In this document: one piece after another, positions 41,581-53,099 of the stretch
Numbering within the stretch: position 1 is the first letter of the stretch
Layout: each line of letters opens with the position of its first letter
NCBI GenBank assembly: GCA_036346375.1
Contig: CM070508.1
Location: 22,512,852 to 22,576,851, forward strand
Direction: 5' to 3'
Source: Guadua angustifolia
Taxonomy: Eukaryota; Streptophyta; Magnoliopsida; Poales; Poaceae
Length of the DNA stretch: 64,000 nt
Position numbers and translations under genes: made by a program
The notes under the pieces: generated by a model
The model's input: the letters and a program-made list of their open reading frames with translations, nothing else
Told to the model about the DNA's origin: nothing
Database searches by the model: none

Positions 41581-44500
41581 TGTAACATTCCATTTTTGAG
41601 TTTCTTGTGCTCGAATTTCAAAATCTGAACCCATCGCAATTTATTTGAATTAATTACAGCTTAATTTGAATTTTCAAAATCAAAAAGGATTTAATTTGAT
41701 TAATCCATACTTAAAATTAAATATTTCTTGTTTTTATTGGATTCCTTGTGCTTCATAGAATTTTCCTGTATTTTTGGAAATTTTTCGGAGTTTAATTGCT
41801 ATTTATTTGGATTTATTGAAGCTTATTCGGATTTTCTGGTTTTTATTTAATTCGGAAAATCCTTTTTCCTTTTCTTTTCCTCTTCGGGCCGAAATCCACT
41901 ATTCATTCTCTCGACCCGCTACTGTTTTTCCCGTCGGCCCAAGATTCTAGCCCAGCCCAGCCCAACTCAACCGGAAACCCTAAACCCGTCAGCCGTTGAT
42001 CTTCGATCCAACGGCTGGAATTTGCGCCGCCATCCACAGCCAAACCCTAACCCTAGCCTCCTTCGAACTCGCCCGTCCGATTCCGATCTAACGGACACGA
42101 TGCGTCCACGTCACCCGAAACTTGCGTTGCCGCCCGAAACCTAGCGCCGCACGACCAACCTTGTTTCCCGTGCTATTTCATGCCTCCCGAGGCTATAAAT
42201 ACCCTCTCCGTACCTAGCCATGTGCTCTCCACCTCGCGCCGCACCCGCCGGCCCTAGCCACTCCACCGGAGACGTCGCCGGCCGTGCGCACAACCTCACC
42301 GAAGTTTCCGCCGTCCCTAGTACGTTCCGCCGTCATTACCTCCTTCTCCGGTGAGTCTCCGCCATTTTTGGTGCCGCTCGAAGTTCATCTCTTCGCGTTT
42401 CTACCCGATTCGCCGATTCTTCAACTCACTCGCCACTCCATCGCTGTTTGGCATCTGCCTTCTCCGACCGCAAAGAAGCGCCGCCTGCCGCCGCTTTCCT
42501 CCGCCAACCTTCACCGCTCGATCGACCATCGACACCTCGGAGTCGACCACGTCATCGCTCGTCGCGCCACTGCTCCATCACCATAGATCTGCACCGGAAC
42601 GGTCGGATCTGCGCCACGTGCACGTGCCGGTAAGCCTCCCCATCAGCCACGCCTCATCACTGCCATGTGTCGCCCCTTGTCTACCACGTGTAAGCCACGT
42701 TACGCCACCTCTTAGCCACCTCATCGCCACGTCCGCCGTAGATTTGGGTGGCGCTACGTGTCAGCCACTTCTTCGCCACGTCATCGCCAAGTCAGCCGAA
42801 AACCTCGCGTGTTTGCCACGTGTGCACCACATCGGCGCCACGTCAGCCCTATTCCGCCCCATATCCTCCATGTCTCTGCCACGTCACTGCCACGTGCCAG
42901 CCACGTCGCCGCCATGTCCGCCCTAGTTCCTACGTGGCCACCACGTCATCGAGCCCACCTCAGCGCTCTAGGTTACCTCCGTAAACCGAGTCCACCGTGA
43001 GCCAAGTCGCTGACGCGTGGGTCCCGTTTGTCAGTCGCATGAGTTTTTCCTCCTTTTTCTGTGATTTTCCCGAATATTCGAATCCAGCCAATCAGTGCTT
43101 GACACGTGTCATCTCCTGTTAATTTTCCGATTTTCTCTCCCGAGAAACTTCCGAGAGCTCGTTCTCCTCCGTTCGAACTCCGATTCGAACGATTCAAATT
43201 TCTAAATTCATCTAAAATCATGCTCTATCTACTGGTGTCTTTATTTTGAATTTTTGGATTTTATTTATTTTTGTCTCATTTCGCATGTTTCACGTGTATT
43301 TACGCAATGGGTTGAGCGGAATGAGCATCCGACGGAGGTAGCAAAGAATGGAGCAAAGGAAGGCAAGTCTTTCTTGACCATATTGAACCCAAGTTTATGA
43401 AATGCTATTTTGTTTCTAAATTATTGCATGCTTATTATTTGCGTACTGTACTTTAATGTCATTTTAAATGCTTAGATAAATGCCAAATTGTTATACCCAC
43501 ATTGATATTCATTTTGACAACCATTGACACCCTAGGAAAATTAATTACTGTTAATAATAATTATTTTGGTATTATGGGATGGTAGAAAATGCTTAGCCAT
43601 GCTTAATCACGCTTGTATACCTTACCATTATGGAAATGCTTTCATATTTGATTCAAATTGAATTGTGAAAATATGGCAATTGGTGTTGCTGGTATTAATT
43701 TGAAAATAAAAGTGAAAAATGGTTTAGATCGGGGCGGATGGTTGAATGGTGGGTGCGGGATGCACAAAATTTTGGAATGTGATTGTTTTACCCTAGTCAA
43801 TTAAGGACCGGTCGTGTGTTACCTTGGGCTATGCTATACAGTACAACCACATGTCTATTATGGGTACGACCTGGCTAAGTAATTTGCATGTATCGTTATT
43901 TGACTTCGCCATTGGGCTGTGCAGTTTGTCGTGAGGATACTTGCAAGGCGCAAGAGGGGGCTTCTGTACTGGGTGGATTCCCTAACAACGATGAAACCTT
44001 AGTGGATTCGAGCTCAGAGCGGTATTATGCATTGTAAAGGCCTTGTCATGATCTCTCTCGCCGACACACCAAAGGAAGTGTGTTAATTGCATGGCGACAA
44101 GGGTTGATCATGTCGTGTGGGTAAAGTGTACAAGCTCGCAGAGTCAAAACTACTTGAGTAGCCGTGCTCATTTGCTAAGGGCAAGCGTGGAACGCTTTCA
44201 CATAGTAGATTTTATGGTTTTGGTTTTAAATGAAAATGATGGTTTTGGTTTAAATGAAAATGTGGTTGGGAATCCGTGAGTGGCTGGAACTCCAGATTTT
44301 AGTTTGGCGGTTGGAGCCAACCAGGTAATTGGAACCTGGAAAACTGTTATACTTCAAAATTTAATTAATTATGCTATTTACATTTTGTTAAATGATGCTT
44401 TATGAAATTATTACTTGTATTTAAATTTCAATTTCGCTTTATGCAAATGAACCCTATATGCTTCCTTTGTTTAAGCCTTGCATTTAGTTATTTGCATTAA

Positions 44501-44890
44501 GTTTTCGAGACTTGCTGAGTATGTTGCATACTCACCCTCGCTTTTCATTGCGGGGCTGCTTATTCCATAAAGCAGATGAAGAGATCAGAGCTAGATATCC
44601 AAGAGCATGCAATCCACCGTTCGACATCTGTGGTGAAGACTTTGAAGAGGAGGACTACCCGGACTACTAGGGAGCGTACCCCAGTCGGTTGCCTGTGGGC
44701 ACATTGACTGGCTCTTTTTGTTGCTACATTTCCGCTACTACTTACTCACTTAAGCCGTAAGGCTCGATACTTGTAATAATGTGATGATGATATTTTCACT
44801 CTTTTGCTTTATTGCTGTTAATTACTCGTGATATGTCTGTGTTATCATCATTGTATGACTGTGTGTGCTAACTGTTCCTGGACTAACACA
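41581..44890 (+). repeat. 3' LTR of element C, about 3.3 kb
   Basis: Starts TGTAACATTCC right after the polypurine tract; the best end is GGACTAACACA at 44890. TATA box at 42194-42200 (GGCTATAAATACC). 42600-42960 is packed with GCCACGT(C/G) words. The first 2.4 kb are also present, reversed, at 14478-16754 in the MULE. Frames at 42284-43000 are composition artefacts. The exact 3' end is inferred, since no partner LTR or duplication is visible. Confidence 0.75.
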
Positions 44891-45457
44891 GTTGAAACAT
44901 AGAGGGTTCGCATTTGGTAATCCGGTTCCCCACAGTTTCGTATATTCGCGTACGGGTCCTCCAACTTTATTTTTCCGAGTGCATGCTATGCAGATTTCAA
45001 GCCCAGCCAGCCGGTCACTTGTCACTTTGCACACGTTTGCGAAAAAGCCCCTCCATTTCTTCGAATTACGGATAGGTCCCTGTAGATTACGAATAGGTCC
45101 TTCGCGATTTTGTATGAGGGGAAGATTTTTTTTTGTTCATCGCGTTTGGGTCCCTGGCGCGCCGTTTTACGGAAAAACCCTCCCGTTAGGTTCGATCGTG
45201 AACAAGCCCTTTCCTAATTTTTCAGGATAGCGGACAGATCCAAAAACGTAACAAATAGGCCCTTACTCCTTACGTCTAGGTCCTTTCTCCGTTTTTCCCA
45301 GAAAAAATGTTTTCGCCACCATTGATATGTGTGCAGATCTATCTCTAGACTTTTTCCTCAGCTCGATTTTCCATCTCGATCTCTGATATTTTTTTAAACA
45401 TGTGTTATTACTCGGTGAACGCGTAGAGTGTTAGGCTCGACAAAAGAAGTTTGTCAT
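44891..45457. repeat. Local tandem repeat, left of the full-length family T element
   Basis: Contains TTTCGTATATTCGCGTACGG, CTCGATTTTCCATCTCGATC and a unit ending ACTCGGTGAACGCGTAGAGT..TTGTCAT, all of which recur at 56732-57470. The family T element is inserted in this array. Confidence 0.8.
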
Positions 45458-45915
45458 TGTGGGATATGTATGTCCCGGGGCCCACCAAGCAGTCCTGCAA
45501 GGCCCAGTCAGGTGAACTTGGGTCATGTCGACTGGATAAGGCTGAAGGTTACTTGGGCTGAGCAATGCATGAAGAATCAGGATAGACCCTAGTTTAAGAA
45601 ATCGAGTCAGATTAGGGTGGGATGATTGTAATCCCAACCGACACGAAGCTCAGATAGGAACCCCTACTGTCAGATCCGAGTAGGACTCAATATTGTAACC
45701 GCCTTTCTCTACTATATAAAGGAGGGACGGGCACCTCGAGAGACAGATATCTCATCAAGAAACAAACTAGCCACATATAATTCGAGCACAGGACTAGGGT
45801 ATTATCTCCATCGTGAGAGCCCGAACTCAGATACATCGGGTGTTCTTGTGCTACCATCGAAGTTTGGGTCCGCCACAGAGCCCCTTTTCATTATTGTCAG
45901 TAATAAACGCGGTTA
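45458..45915 (+). repeat. 5' LTR of family T copy 2
   Basis: Starts TGTGGGATATGTATGTCCC. TATA box at 45713-45720. Same R/U5 text as the LTR at 3450. The 3' end is slightly uncertain (CGGTTA where the family has GTCGACA). Confidence 0.88.
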
Positions 45916-45950
45916 GCTGGCGCTGTAGGGGCCGCGCTAGGATCAATCGC
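45916..45950 (+). other. Primer-binding region of family T copy 2
   Basis: GCTGGCGCTGTAGGGGCC, then GCGCTAGGATCAATC; element B has the near-identical GTTGGCGCGCCAGGTAGGGG in the same place. It is not the initiator-Met type (TGGTATCAGAGC). The tRNA used cannot be decided from this alone. Confidence 0.6.
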
Positions 45951-46129
45951 AAGACAAGTTCGATGGCAATCTTCAGAGCATGACCACCTTCGCCCGGCCG
46001 GGTATTTCGCCGGAAGCCCGGATTTCATCGCCGATAACTTTGGTCATCTCCGCTTTGGATTTGGATCGGCCCGATCTGAAAACAATTTAAGGTTCTCTTA
46101 GTCGGCCAACCACTCGGATCGGGACCAGC

Positions 46130-47450
46130 ATGGCCACCGCCCTGGACAAAGAAGCCAAGGGCCCGATCCTCGCCTCGAGTCAAAGCAAAGCTAACGGCGA
46201 GCCCGAGCGGTCAAATACGAAGAAAACCACTCGGATTCACAGTCAAGACGCTTCATATTCCCGCACCTCCGGTCGAGAGGATGAGGTAGGAAATTCAAGC
46301 TTTCACCTGGCGTGGTTCGTGATCGAACGGACCCACGCAAAAGGACGCGCAAATGCTACGGAGGAGAACCATCATCATCAAGAAAACCAATGAGACTCCT
46401 CCAAAGACAGAGGTCAAGCGTGAATGAAGAAATCTTGCGCACGAAGGTGGGGAACCAATCGGTTTTCCATACCCCCAGCCAGTAACATCGTCACCTCCAA
46501 GACGCTTCGACACCTTAGCACCATCGCCGGACCGGATAGCCCGGCCGCCCGATCGTAGCCCAAGTTCAGCTATGGTTGCGCGGCGCAATTCAAGCAAGAC
46601 CAAGAGCGCTTAAGAGAAAAGGCGCCATCCCAGATTCGCCTCATCTCGCCGCAGTCGAAAGCGATACGGCCCTTGAGCCGCCACCGGCGGAGCTTCAACG
46701 AGGAGAGGACGCTCGATACAGCATTGGCCGGGACCTCCGTGCAGATTTGAACGCCAGAAAACATGATCGCGAAGATGAAGAGCGCCGCAGGCGCAGAGAT
46801 GACTTTGAACGTTTTGGCATTGGCCACGGCGAACGAGAAGACCGTCGAAACCTCCGCTACCACGACGGAAGAGAAGGGGAAGGTCACCGAGCCAGGTCAC
46901 CTCACCGGCGTTCTCCACAAAAGTGAGGCAATGGCCCTATTGAGGGCATCCGGGCTTTCACTCCACGCCTTCGCCGAGTGGTTTGGCCCAAAGGATTCAA
47001 CCCAAAAAGCATCACCAAATTTGACGGAGAAAGAGATCCGGAGGCTTGGCTCCAAGTTTATTCCCTTGCGATCATGGCCGCTGGGGGAAATCACAATGAT
47101 GGCCAACTACCTCCGGTCATGCTCACCTCTTCGCTCAAGCATGGCTCACGGGGCTCCCGCGAATTCCATAGACTCTGGGAGGAACTCTGTGAGCATTTCA
47201 TCACCAATTTTCGTGGCACTTACGAGCAACTTTGGAACACAAGTGGGACCTATACCCTTCGCCAGAAGAAGAACGAGACGCCCGAGAATTCATCCCGGCT
47301 TCATGTAGAAGAAGAATACGATCGAGGACATTTGGAGGCAGCGAATCATCGCAAAGATTCTAGAAGGGCGCCAACGACTCGACCTCGATCAAAAGATGTC
47401 TCGAAGCCGCCATCCACCGTAAGGGGAGATGTTTGAGCCGGCAGATCGAT
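46130..47450 (+). pseudogene. Family T gag, frameshifted
   Basis: Start ATG at 46130 (MATALDKEAKGPILASS). The capsid-like gag domain is in 46978-47310: WPKGFNPKSITKFDGERDPE, AWLQVYSLAIMAAGG and WEELCEHFITNFRGTYEQLW, in the usual plant gypsy order. The two parts are in different frames. It would form the virus-like particle of the retrotransposon. Several indels make it non-functional. Confidence 0.82.
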
Positions 47451-47567
47451 ATGCAACGACCTCAGATGCTTTAGCCGAACGACAAGATGATCGCCCACAT
47501 CGGAAAGACAAAAGGATTACTGCTGGTCAACAAGACAACGTGATGTAAAGCGAAGTTCGAAGAAATA

Positions 47568-50500
47568 GTGGCGGCGACCGAGCAAGACCGACGACGCGCG
47601 CCACGAACCGACAACTATGACACGGTGATGGAGGCAATATGTCCCTTTCACCCAAATAGTAAACATGCGGCGAAGGATTGTTTCACTTTGAGGAGGTTTG
47701 CCAGAGAGTCCAGAAGGCGACCTGCCAAGGGCGAAGCAAAGGAAGAAGAAAAGAAGAAACAAGATCCCCCTGAAGATGACGACGGAGAATATCAAAAGAT
47801 GGAACGGGAACTCAATTACATCTACGGGGGTTCAATGGCCTATGAGTCAAAACGAAGCGAAGCTCACGAGAGAGACGCTAACGCCATCATGCCGCGCCGT
47901 ACCTCAATACCTCAAATGGTCCGAGGTCCCCATAACCTTCACCGCTTTCAGCACCATCCGGACTACATCCCGCACCGGAAGATTTCGGCGGTATTGGACC
48001 CGTGGTTCGCAACGCCAAACTCAAAAAGGTGCCGGTCGATGGGGAAGTGGACTCAATGTACTCTTCTCCAAGACCTTCGACGAAATGAAGATCCTCGCCC
48101 GAGTTGAAGCGGGCTCGTCACCCTTCCATGGAGTAATTCCTGAACTTCTTCCGCTCCACTCGGCCAAATCACCTTGCGGTCACGCTTGGAACCAAGGAGA
48201 ATTTCCTGACGAGTACCTTAACTTCGAGGTAGTGACTTCCAGATGGCATATCACGCCATTCAGGCGTTCTACCGCCGCAGATTCATGGTCGTGCCACATT
48301 ATACCTACCTCGTCTCGAAAATACCAGACCAAGGGTATAATCTCGCTCATGGCGATGTTAAGCGGTCGTCTAAATCATGACAAAGAAAGCTGTGAGATGG
48401 CTGAAGCTCAAGAGACAGCAGACGACAGAAAGAAGATCCAGCAGGCGGCCGCACATCGAGGAGATGAAGGAGAAGTACCAACCAAGAAGCAGGCTAAGAC
48501 AAGTTTGAAGCCTGATGAAGGGACCAAGAAGGTAACCCTCGACCCGTCTAGCTCCAACGAGCATACCTTTGATTGGGGACAGCCTCACCGCCAAATAGGA
48601 GGACGCGCTCGTCACCTTCCTCCGGGCCAACCGGGACATCTTCGCGTGGAAACCATCCGACATGCCCGGCGTTCCCAGGGAGGTGATCGAGCATTCTTTG
48701 AACGTTGACGAAAAAGCCAAACCCATCAAGCAGCGGCTCCGAAGGTTTGCTCAAGACAGGAAGGAGGCCATCAAGGAGGAAATCACGAAGTTATTAGCAG
48801 CAGGCTTTATAAAAGAAGTGTACCATCCGGACTGGCTGGCGAACCCAGTGCTTGTTCGCAAAAAGAATAAAAGCTGGCGCATGTGCGTTGATTATACCGA
48901 TCTCAATAAGGCCTGCCCGAAAGATCCTTTCGGGTTGCCTCAGATGACCGGTGGTAGATTCCACGGCGGGCTGTGAACTCCTCAGCTTTCTGGATGCCTA
49001 CTCAGGATATCACCAGATTAGGCTAAAAGAAGAAGATTGCATCAAGACCTCATTCATCACTCCGTTCGGAGCCTTTTGCTACGTCACAATGCCATTCGGC
49101 TTGAAGAACGCTGGCGCGACTTACCAACGCGCAATACAGCGGTGTTTTCATTCCCAGATCGGGCGCAATGTGGAAGCATACGTTGATGACGTTGTCGTCA
49201 AATCTCGGGCAAAGGAAGACCTCATATCGACTTAAGAAACCTTTGAAAGCCTAAGGGCCTACAAATGAAGCTCAACCCGAAAATCGTCTTGAGTCCGCTC
49301 GAAATTACTCGGATTCATTGTCTCACAGCGAGGTATCGAGGCAAACCCGAAAAAATCAATACAATCACGAAGATGAAGCCTCCACCAATCGTAAAGAAGC
49401 GCCCAAAAGCTCACTTGGATGCATGGTGGCACTCGGCAGATTCATCTCTCGGCCGGGGTCATGGGGATGCCTTTTTTAAACTTCTAAAGAAGCAAGGTAA
49501 TTTTCAATGGACCATGAAGCACAAAGAGCCTTGAAGAGTTAAAAGCGTTTTCATCATCTCCACGTCTTTGGTTCCTCCAATGCCGAAGAGCCCTCTTGCT
49601 TTACATCGCCGCAACAACTCATGTAGTCGGTGGCGGCAATTGTGGTAGAGCGGAAGGAAGAAGGGCACCTCCAAAAATCTGAGCACTCGTCTACTTCATA
49701 AGCGAGGTATTGGGAGAGTCAAGGTACGCTATCCACAAGTACAAAAACTACTATCTACCGTGTTGCTTACCTCCATAAACTCAAGCACTACTTCCAAGAG
49801 CATTCAATCACGGTGGTTACCACTTTCCCGCTTGGGGACATACTTCACAACCAAGGAAGCCACCGGAGGATCGCAAAATGGGCAATCGAGCTTGGGGCCT
49901 TTGAATTATCCTTTAGGCCACTTAACGGCGGTAGAAATCCCAATTACTTGCCGATTTCACCGCAGAATGGATAGAGTTGCAATCACCAACAAGCGTTGAA
50001 GAGTGGAATATTGGACAATGTACTTGACGGATCTCTCATGCTTTCGATGGCGCGAGGAAGCGGCGTGGTCCTCATTTCTCCAACAGGTGAGCGCCTGAAG
50101 TACGTCTTGCAAATTCACTTCCCAGCATCAAACAACGCCGCCGAGTACGAAGCACTCATCCACGGACTTCGCATCGCGATATCTCTGGGTATCCGCCGGC
50201 TAACGATTCGGGGTGACTCCATGCTGGTGATCAATCAAGTCCAAAAAGATTGGTCATGCATCGAAGACATCATGACAGCATATTGCCAGGAGGTACGGAA
50301 GCTTGAAGACAAGTTTGACGGACTGGAGCTCATACACGTGCTCCGCCGTGACAACGAAGAAGCAGATGAATTGGCAAGATTGGGTTCCACTCGGGCCATT
50401 GCACCGGTCGGGGTTTTTGTTGAAGAAATCTACAAGCCCTCGATAAAGCAGGAGCAGAATAAGTCCGAAGAGAGATCCAACGAAGAGGAGGTCCTAGTCA

Positions 50501-51724
50501 TCAGCCCAGACTGGACGGCCCCTTTTCTCAATTACTTATTGAAAGACGAACTTCCGGAAGATCGGACAGAAGCGGAACGCATCTCGCGGCGCAGCAAGAG
50601 CTACGTGGTGGTAGGAGAAGAGTTATTTCGAAAAAGCGCCTCTGGAGTTCTAAGATGATGCATATCAGCAGAAGAAGGAAAGGAACTACTCAGGGAAATC
50701 CACTCGGGAATTTGTGGGCATCACGCCGCGTCAAGCACGCTGGTAGGCAAGGCGTATCGACAAGGCTTCTTCGGCCGATCGCGTGACGACGACGAAGACA
50801 TCGTCCGAACTGCGAAGGGTGCCGATTCTTTGCTCGCCAAATACACGCACTCCCGAAGCCGCAAATAATTCCGATCACTTGGCCGTTCAGAGTCAGGGGC
50901 TTGACATGGTCGGCCCATTGAAGAAGGCTCAAAGCGGCTTCACCCACCTCTTTGTCGCGTCGATAAATTCACTAAATGGGTAGAAGCAAAGCTAGTAGCT
51001 ACCATTACGGTGCCAAAGCCAAGGAATTCTTCAAGAAATTGTGGTAAGATTCGCGTACCAAACAGGATTATCACGGACAATGGAACCCAATTCGAGGAGA
51101 AGAGTTTCAAGATTGGTGTAATAAATTTGGGCATCAAAATCGCTCGCCGCCTCGTGGCTCATCCGGGAACAACGGTCGGTGGAAAGAGCAAACGGCATGG
51201 TCTTCGCGGGGTTTAAAAACACGGATCTTCGACCGTCTTAAACCGTGACGCCACGGATGGGTGAAAGAAGCGCCATCGATACTCACGGGGTGAGAACCAC
51301 CCCCAGCCAGATCCACCGGCGATCACCCTTCTTTACGGTCACGGCTCGAGGCGGTCCTACTCTACCGAATTAACCTTCGGATCCCCAGGTCCGGAGCTTC
51401 AAGGAGGACGAGTCGGAGGAAAGTAGATTGGAAGATATCGACAGGTTGGAAGAGGCAAGAGAGATCGCCGTGATCCAGTCGGCCAAATACCTTCAGGCCC
51501 TGCGTCGGTATCACGACCAAAACGTCCGAAACCGAGCATTTTCCAAGGGTGATTTGGTTCTGATAAAGAGTCAGAAGCACGAGCATAAGCTATCCCCAAT
51601 TTGGGAAGGTCCCTACATCGTTGACGAAGTAACGCATCCAGGGGCCTACAGGCTCAAGCGAGAAGATGGCGCCATCATAAACAACTCATGGAATATAGAG
51701 CAGCTACGTCGCTTTTATTCTTGA
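47568..51724 (+). pseudogene. Family T pol: protease, RT, two RNase H domains, integrase
   Basis: Zinc-knuckle-like CPFHPNSKHAAKDC lies at about 47639. The protease core DGGSGLNVLFSKTFDEM lies across a frameshift near 48040-48090, with Gly for the usual catalytic neighbourhood and its Asp in the other frame. RT at 48640-49230 (PVLVRKKNKSWRMCVDYTDL, MPFGLKNAGATYQR, catalytic YVDD in VEAYVDDVVVKSR). First RNase H decayed in 49265-49980. Second, archaeal-type RNase H at 49996-50400 (SNNAAEYEALIHGLR, then RGDSMLVINQVQ), the mark of the Tat lineage. Integrase remnants at 50690-51300 (zinc-binding HH..C..C region, LDMVGPLKKAQ, RIITDNGTQFE). C-terminal part 51428-51724 (RAFSKGDLVLIKSQKHEHK). Many frameshifts and small deletions. 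Confidence 0.88.
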
Positions 51725-51758
51725 AAAAAGTTCAATAAGGTGTCAAATCTAGTCCAAA

Positions 51759-51970
51759 ATTGACTTGCTACTCAATTGTTCCTCAATTAAGCAGTAAGTC
51801 GGGGGCTACACCTAATAGTGTTGCGCATGCGCAACTCTAATCAAGAGGATATTTGTTCAAAGCTGTACCATGTATCAGATTTTTTCTATTCAATTGACTT
51901 GCTACTCAATTGTTTCTCAATTAAGCAGTAAGTCGGGGGCTACACCTAATGGTGTTGCACATGTGCAACC
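51759..51970 (+). repeat. Paired post-pol motif with polypurine-like core and perfect palindrome
   Basis: Two copies 135 bp apart: GACTTGCTACTCAATTGTT.., CAGTAAGTCGGGGGCTACAC, CTAAT.GTG, each ending in a perfect 16-bp palindrome (GTTGCGCATGCGCAAC at 51820-51835; GTTGCACATGTGCAAC at 51954-51969). The core TCGGGGGCTAC equals the polypurine tract before the 3' LTR. Element B keeps the same pair. Confidence 0.9.
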
Positions 51971-52246
51971 CCGCATGCAAACCAGTTCCTATTTTTTCAG
52001 CGATCACGACTAGATCCGAGTACTCTGAGCCTTCGATTAAGAAATCCTGAACGAAAAAAGCTTAGTCACCTGAAAGCACGTTTGAGGAAAAAACTCACGT
52101 CGCTCAGGGGCCACGCTAATCGGACAGGGTGTTCGAGTACGCAAAGGAAAAATCACTCGGAAAAGTCGGCCAAGACCTAAATAAGGAAAAAGTAGAAGGC
52201 GAGCTGTAGTTAAAATAATATTACAAGAAGATCATTGTTCACAACT

Positions 52247-52627
52247 TCAGCATCTTTCACCAAATATACACACAAAGCAAAAGTACCACTGCAAAAGTTC
52301 AAAATGAGGCCGACTTCTATGCTTCTCGCCCTTCTCATGGCGCTGCCCGACGGCTTCAATGAGGGCGTCCTTGGCCATAACAAGCCTAGGGACGGCCTCA
52401 ATCAAAGCATCAACGGCGGTGGTGTCCCGGGCGACGGCCTCCCGCTCCGCCGCTTCCACCATAGCAAGATCAAACTCCGCCCAGAGCTCGGCATGATCGT
52501 CTTGAGCTCGCAGCATCCTCCCAAAATTGAAGATCAGGTTTGCGATCCATGGCGCTACCGGTGGGCCTGGCGAATCGGGAGAAAGAGGCAAGGGGGAGAG
52601 AGCCTCGGAGGAAGAAGAAGAGTCCAT
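52247..52627 (-). CDS. Short antisense ORF in family T, unknown protein
   Basis: 126 codons starting MDSSSSSEALSPLPLSP, continuing with WIANLIFNFGRMLRAQDDHA and a helix-rich acidic part. Unrecognised. It is read opposite to the element and lies downstream of the larger antisense gene, so it may be its last exon or a separate small gene. Confidence 0.4.
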   Translation of the reverse strand: MDSSSSSEALSPLPLSPDSPGPPVAPWIANLIFNFGRMLRAQDDHAELWAEFDLAMVEAAEREAVARDTTAVDALIEAVPRLVMAKDALIEAVGQRHEKGEKHRSRPHFELLQWYFCFVCIFGERC

Positions 52628-53099
52628 GAAAAAGAAGAGGAGAACTGCTTGAAGAGGAGTGACCTAGCGTCGAGATACAATTTAGCGGGCACAAAAAGAT
52701 GAAAGAAAATAAGGAAGAAGACGAACGGACGAACGCTTCAAAGAAACCTCTGCTGAAAGAAGAGGAACAAATTGGATGAAGATGGTAGTGCGCTGCGAAA
52801 TGCGAAAACCAAGGCCAAACTCGCTCTTATACAAGGCAACGCTTTGCTCCGATGAGGACCCAACCCGCTCAAAAGCAGCGCCTATCACCAAAGGCGGGAA
52901 GGCAGTCCACCTTTCGGGCGTCTTGTTACACACATCTTGAGGAGGTCAGGCGTCAAACTAAAACGGAAACGTCTGGACGGCCCAGGAGGACAAGCAGCTT
53001 AATGGGCCCAAGCCCAACGGACGTGCTAAACAAGGATTAAACATTTCACAAAGAAAAATCAGGCCCGGGCATAATTCTTTCAGTATTGAAACAAAAATC

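Noticed and set aside
42284..43000. Frames of 100-190 codons in the element C LTR
   Set aside because: They follow the CCACGT-rich composition; the LTR is non-coding and the truncated copy does not preserve the frames.
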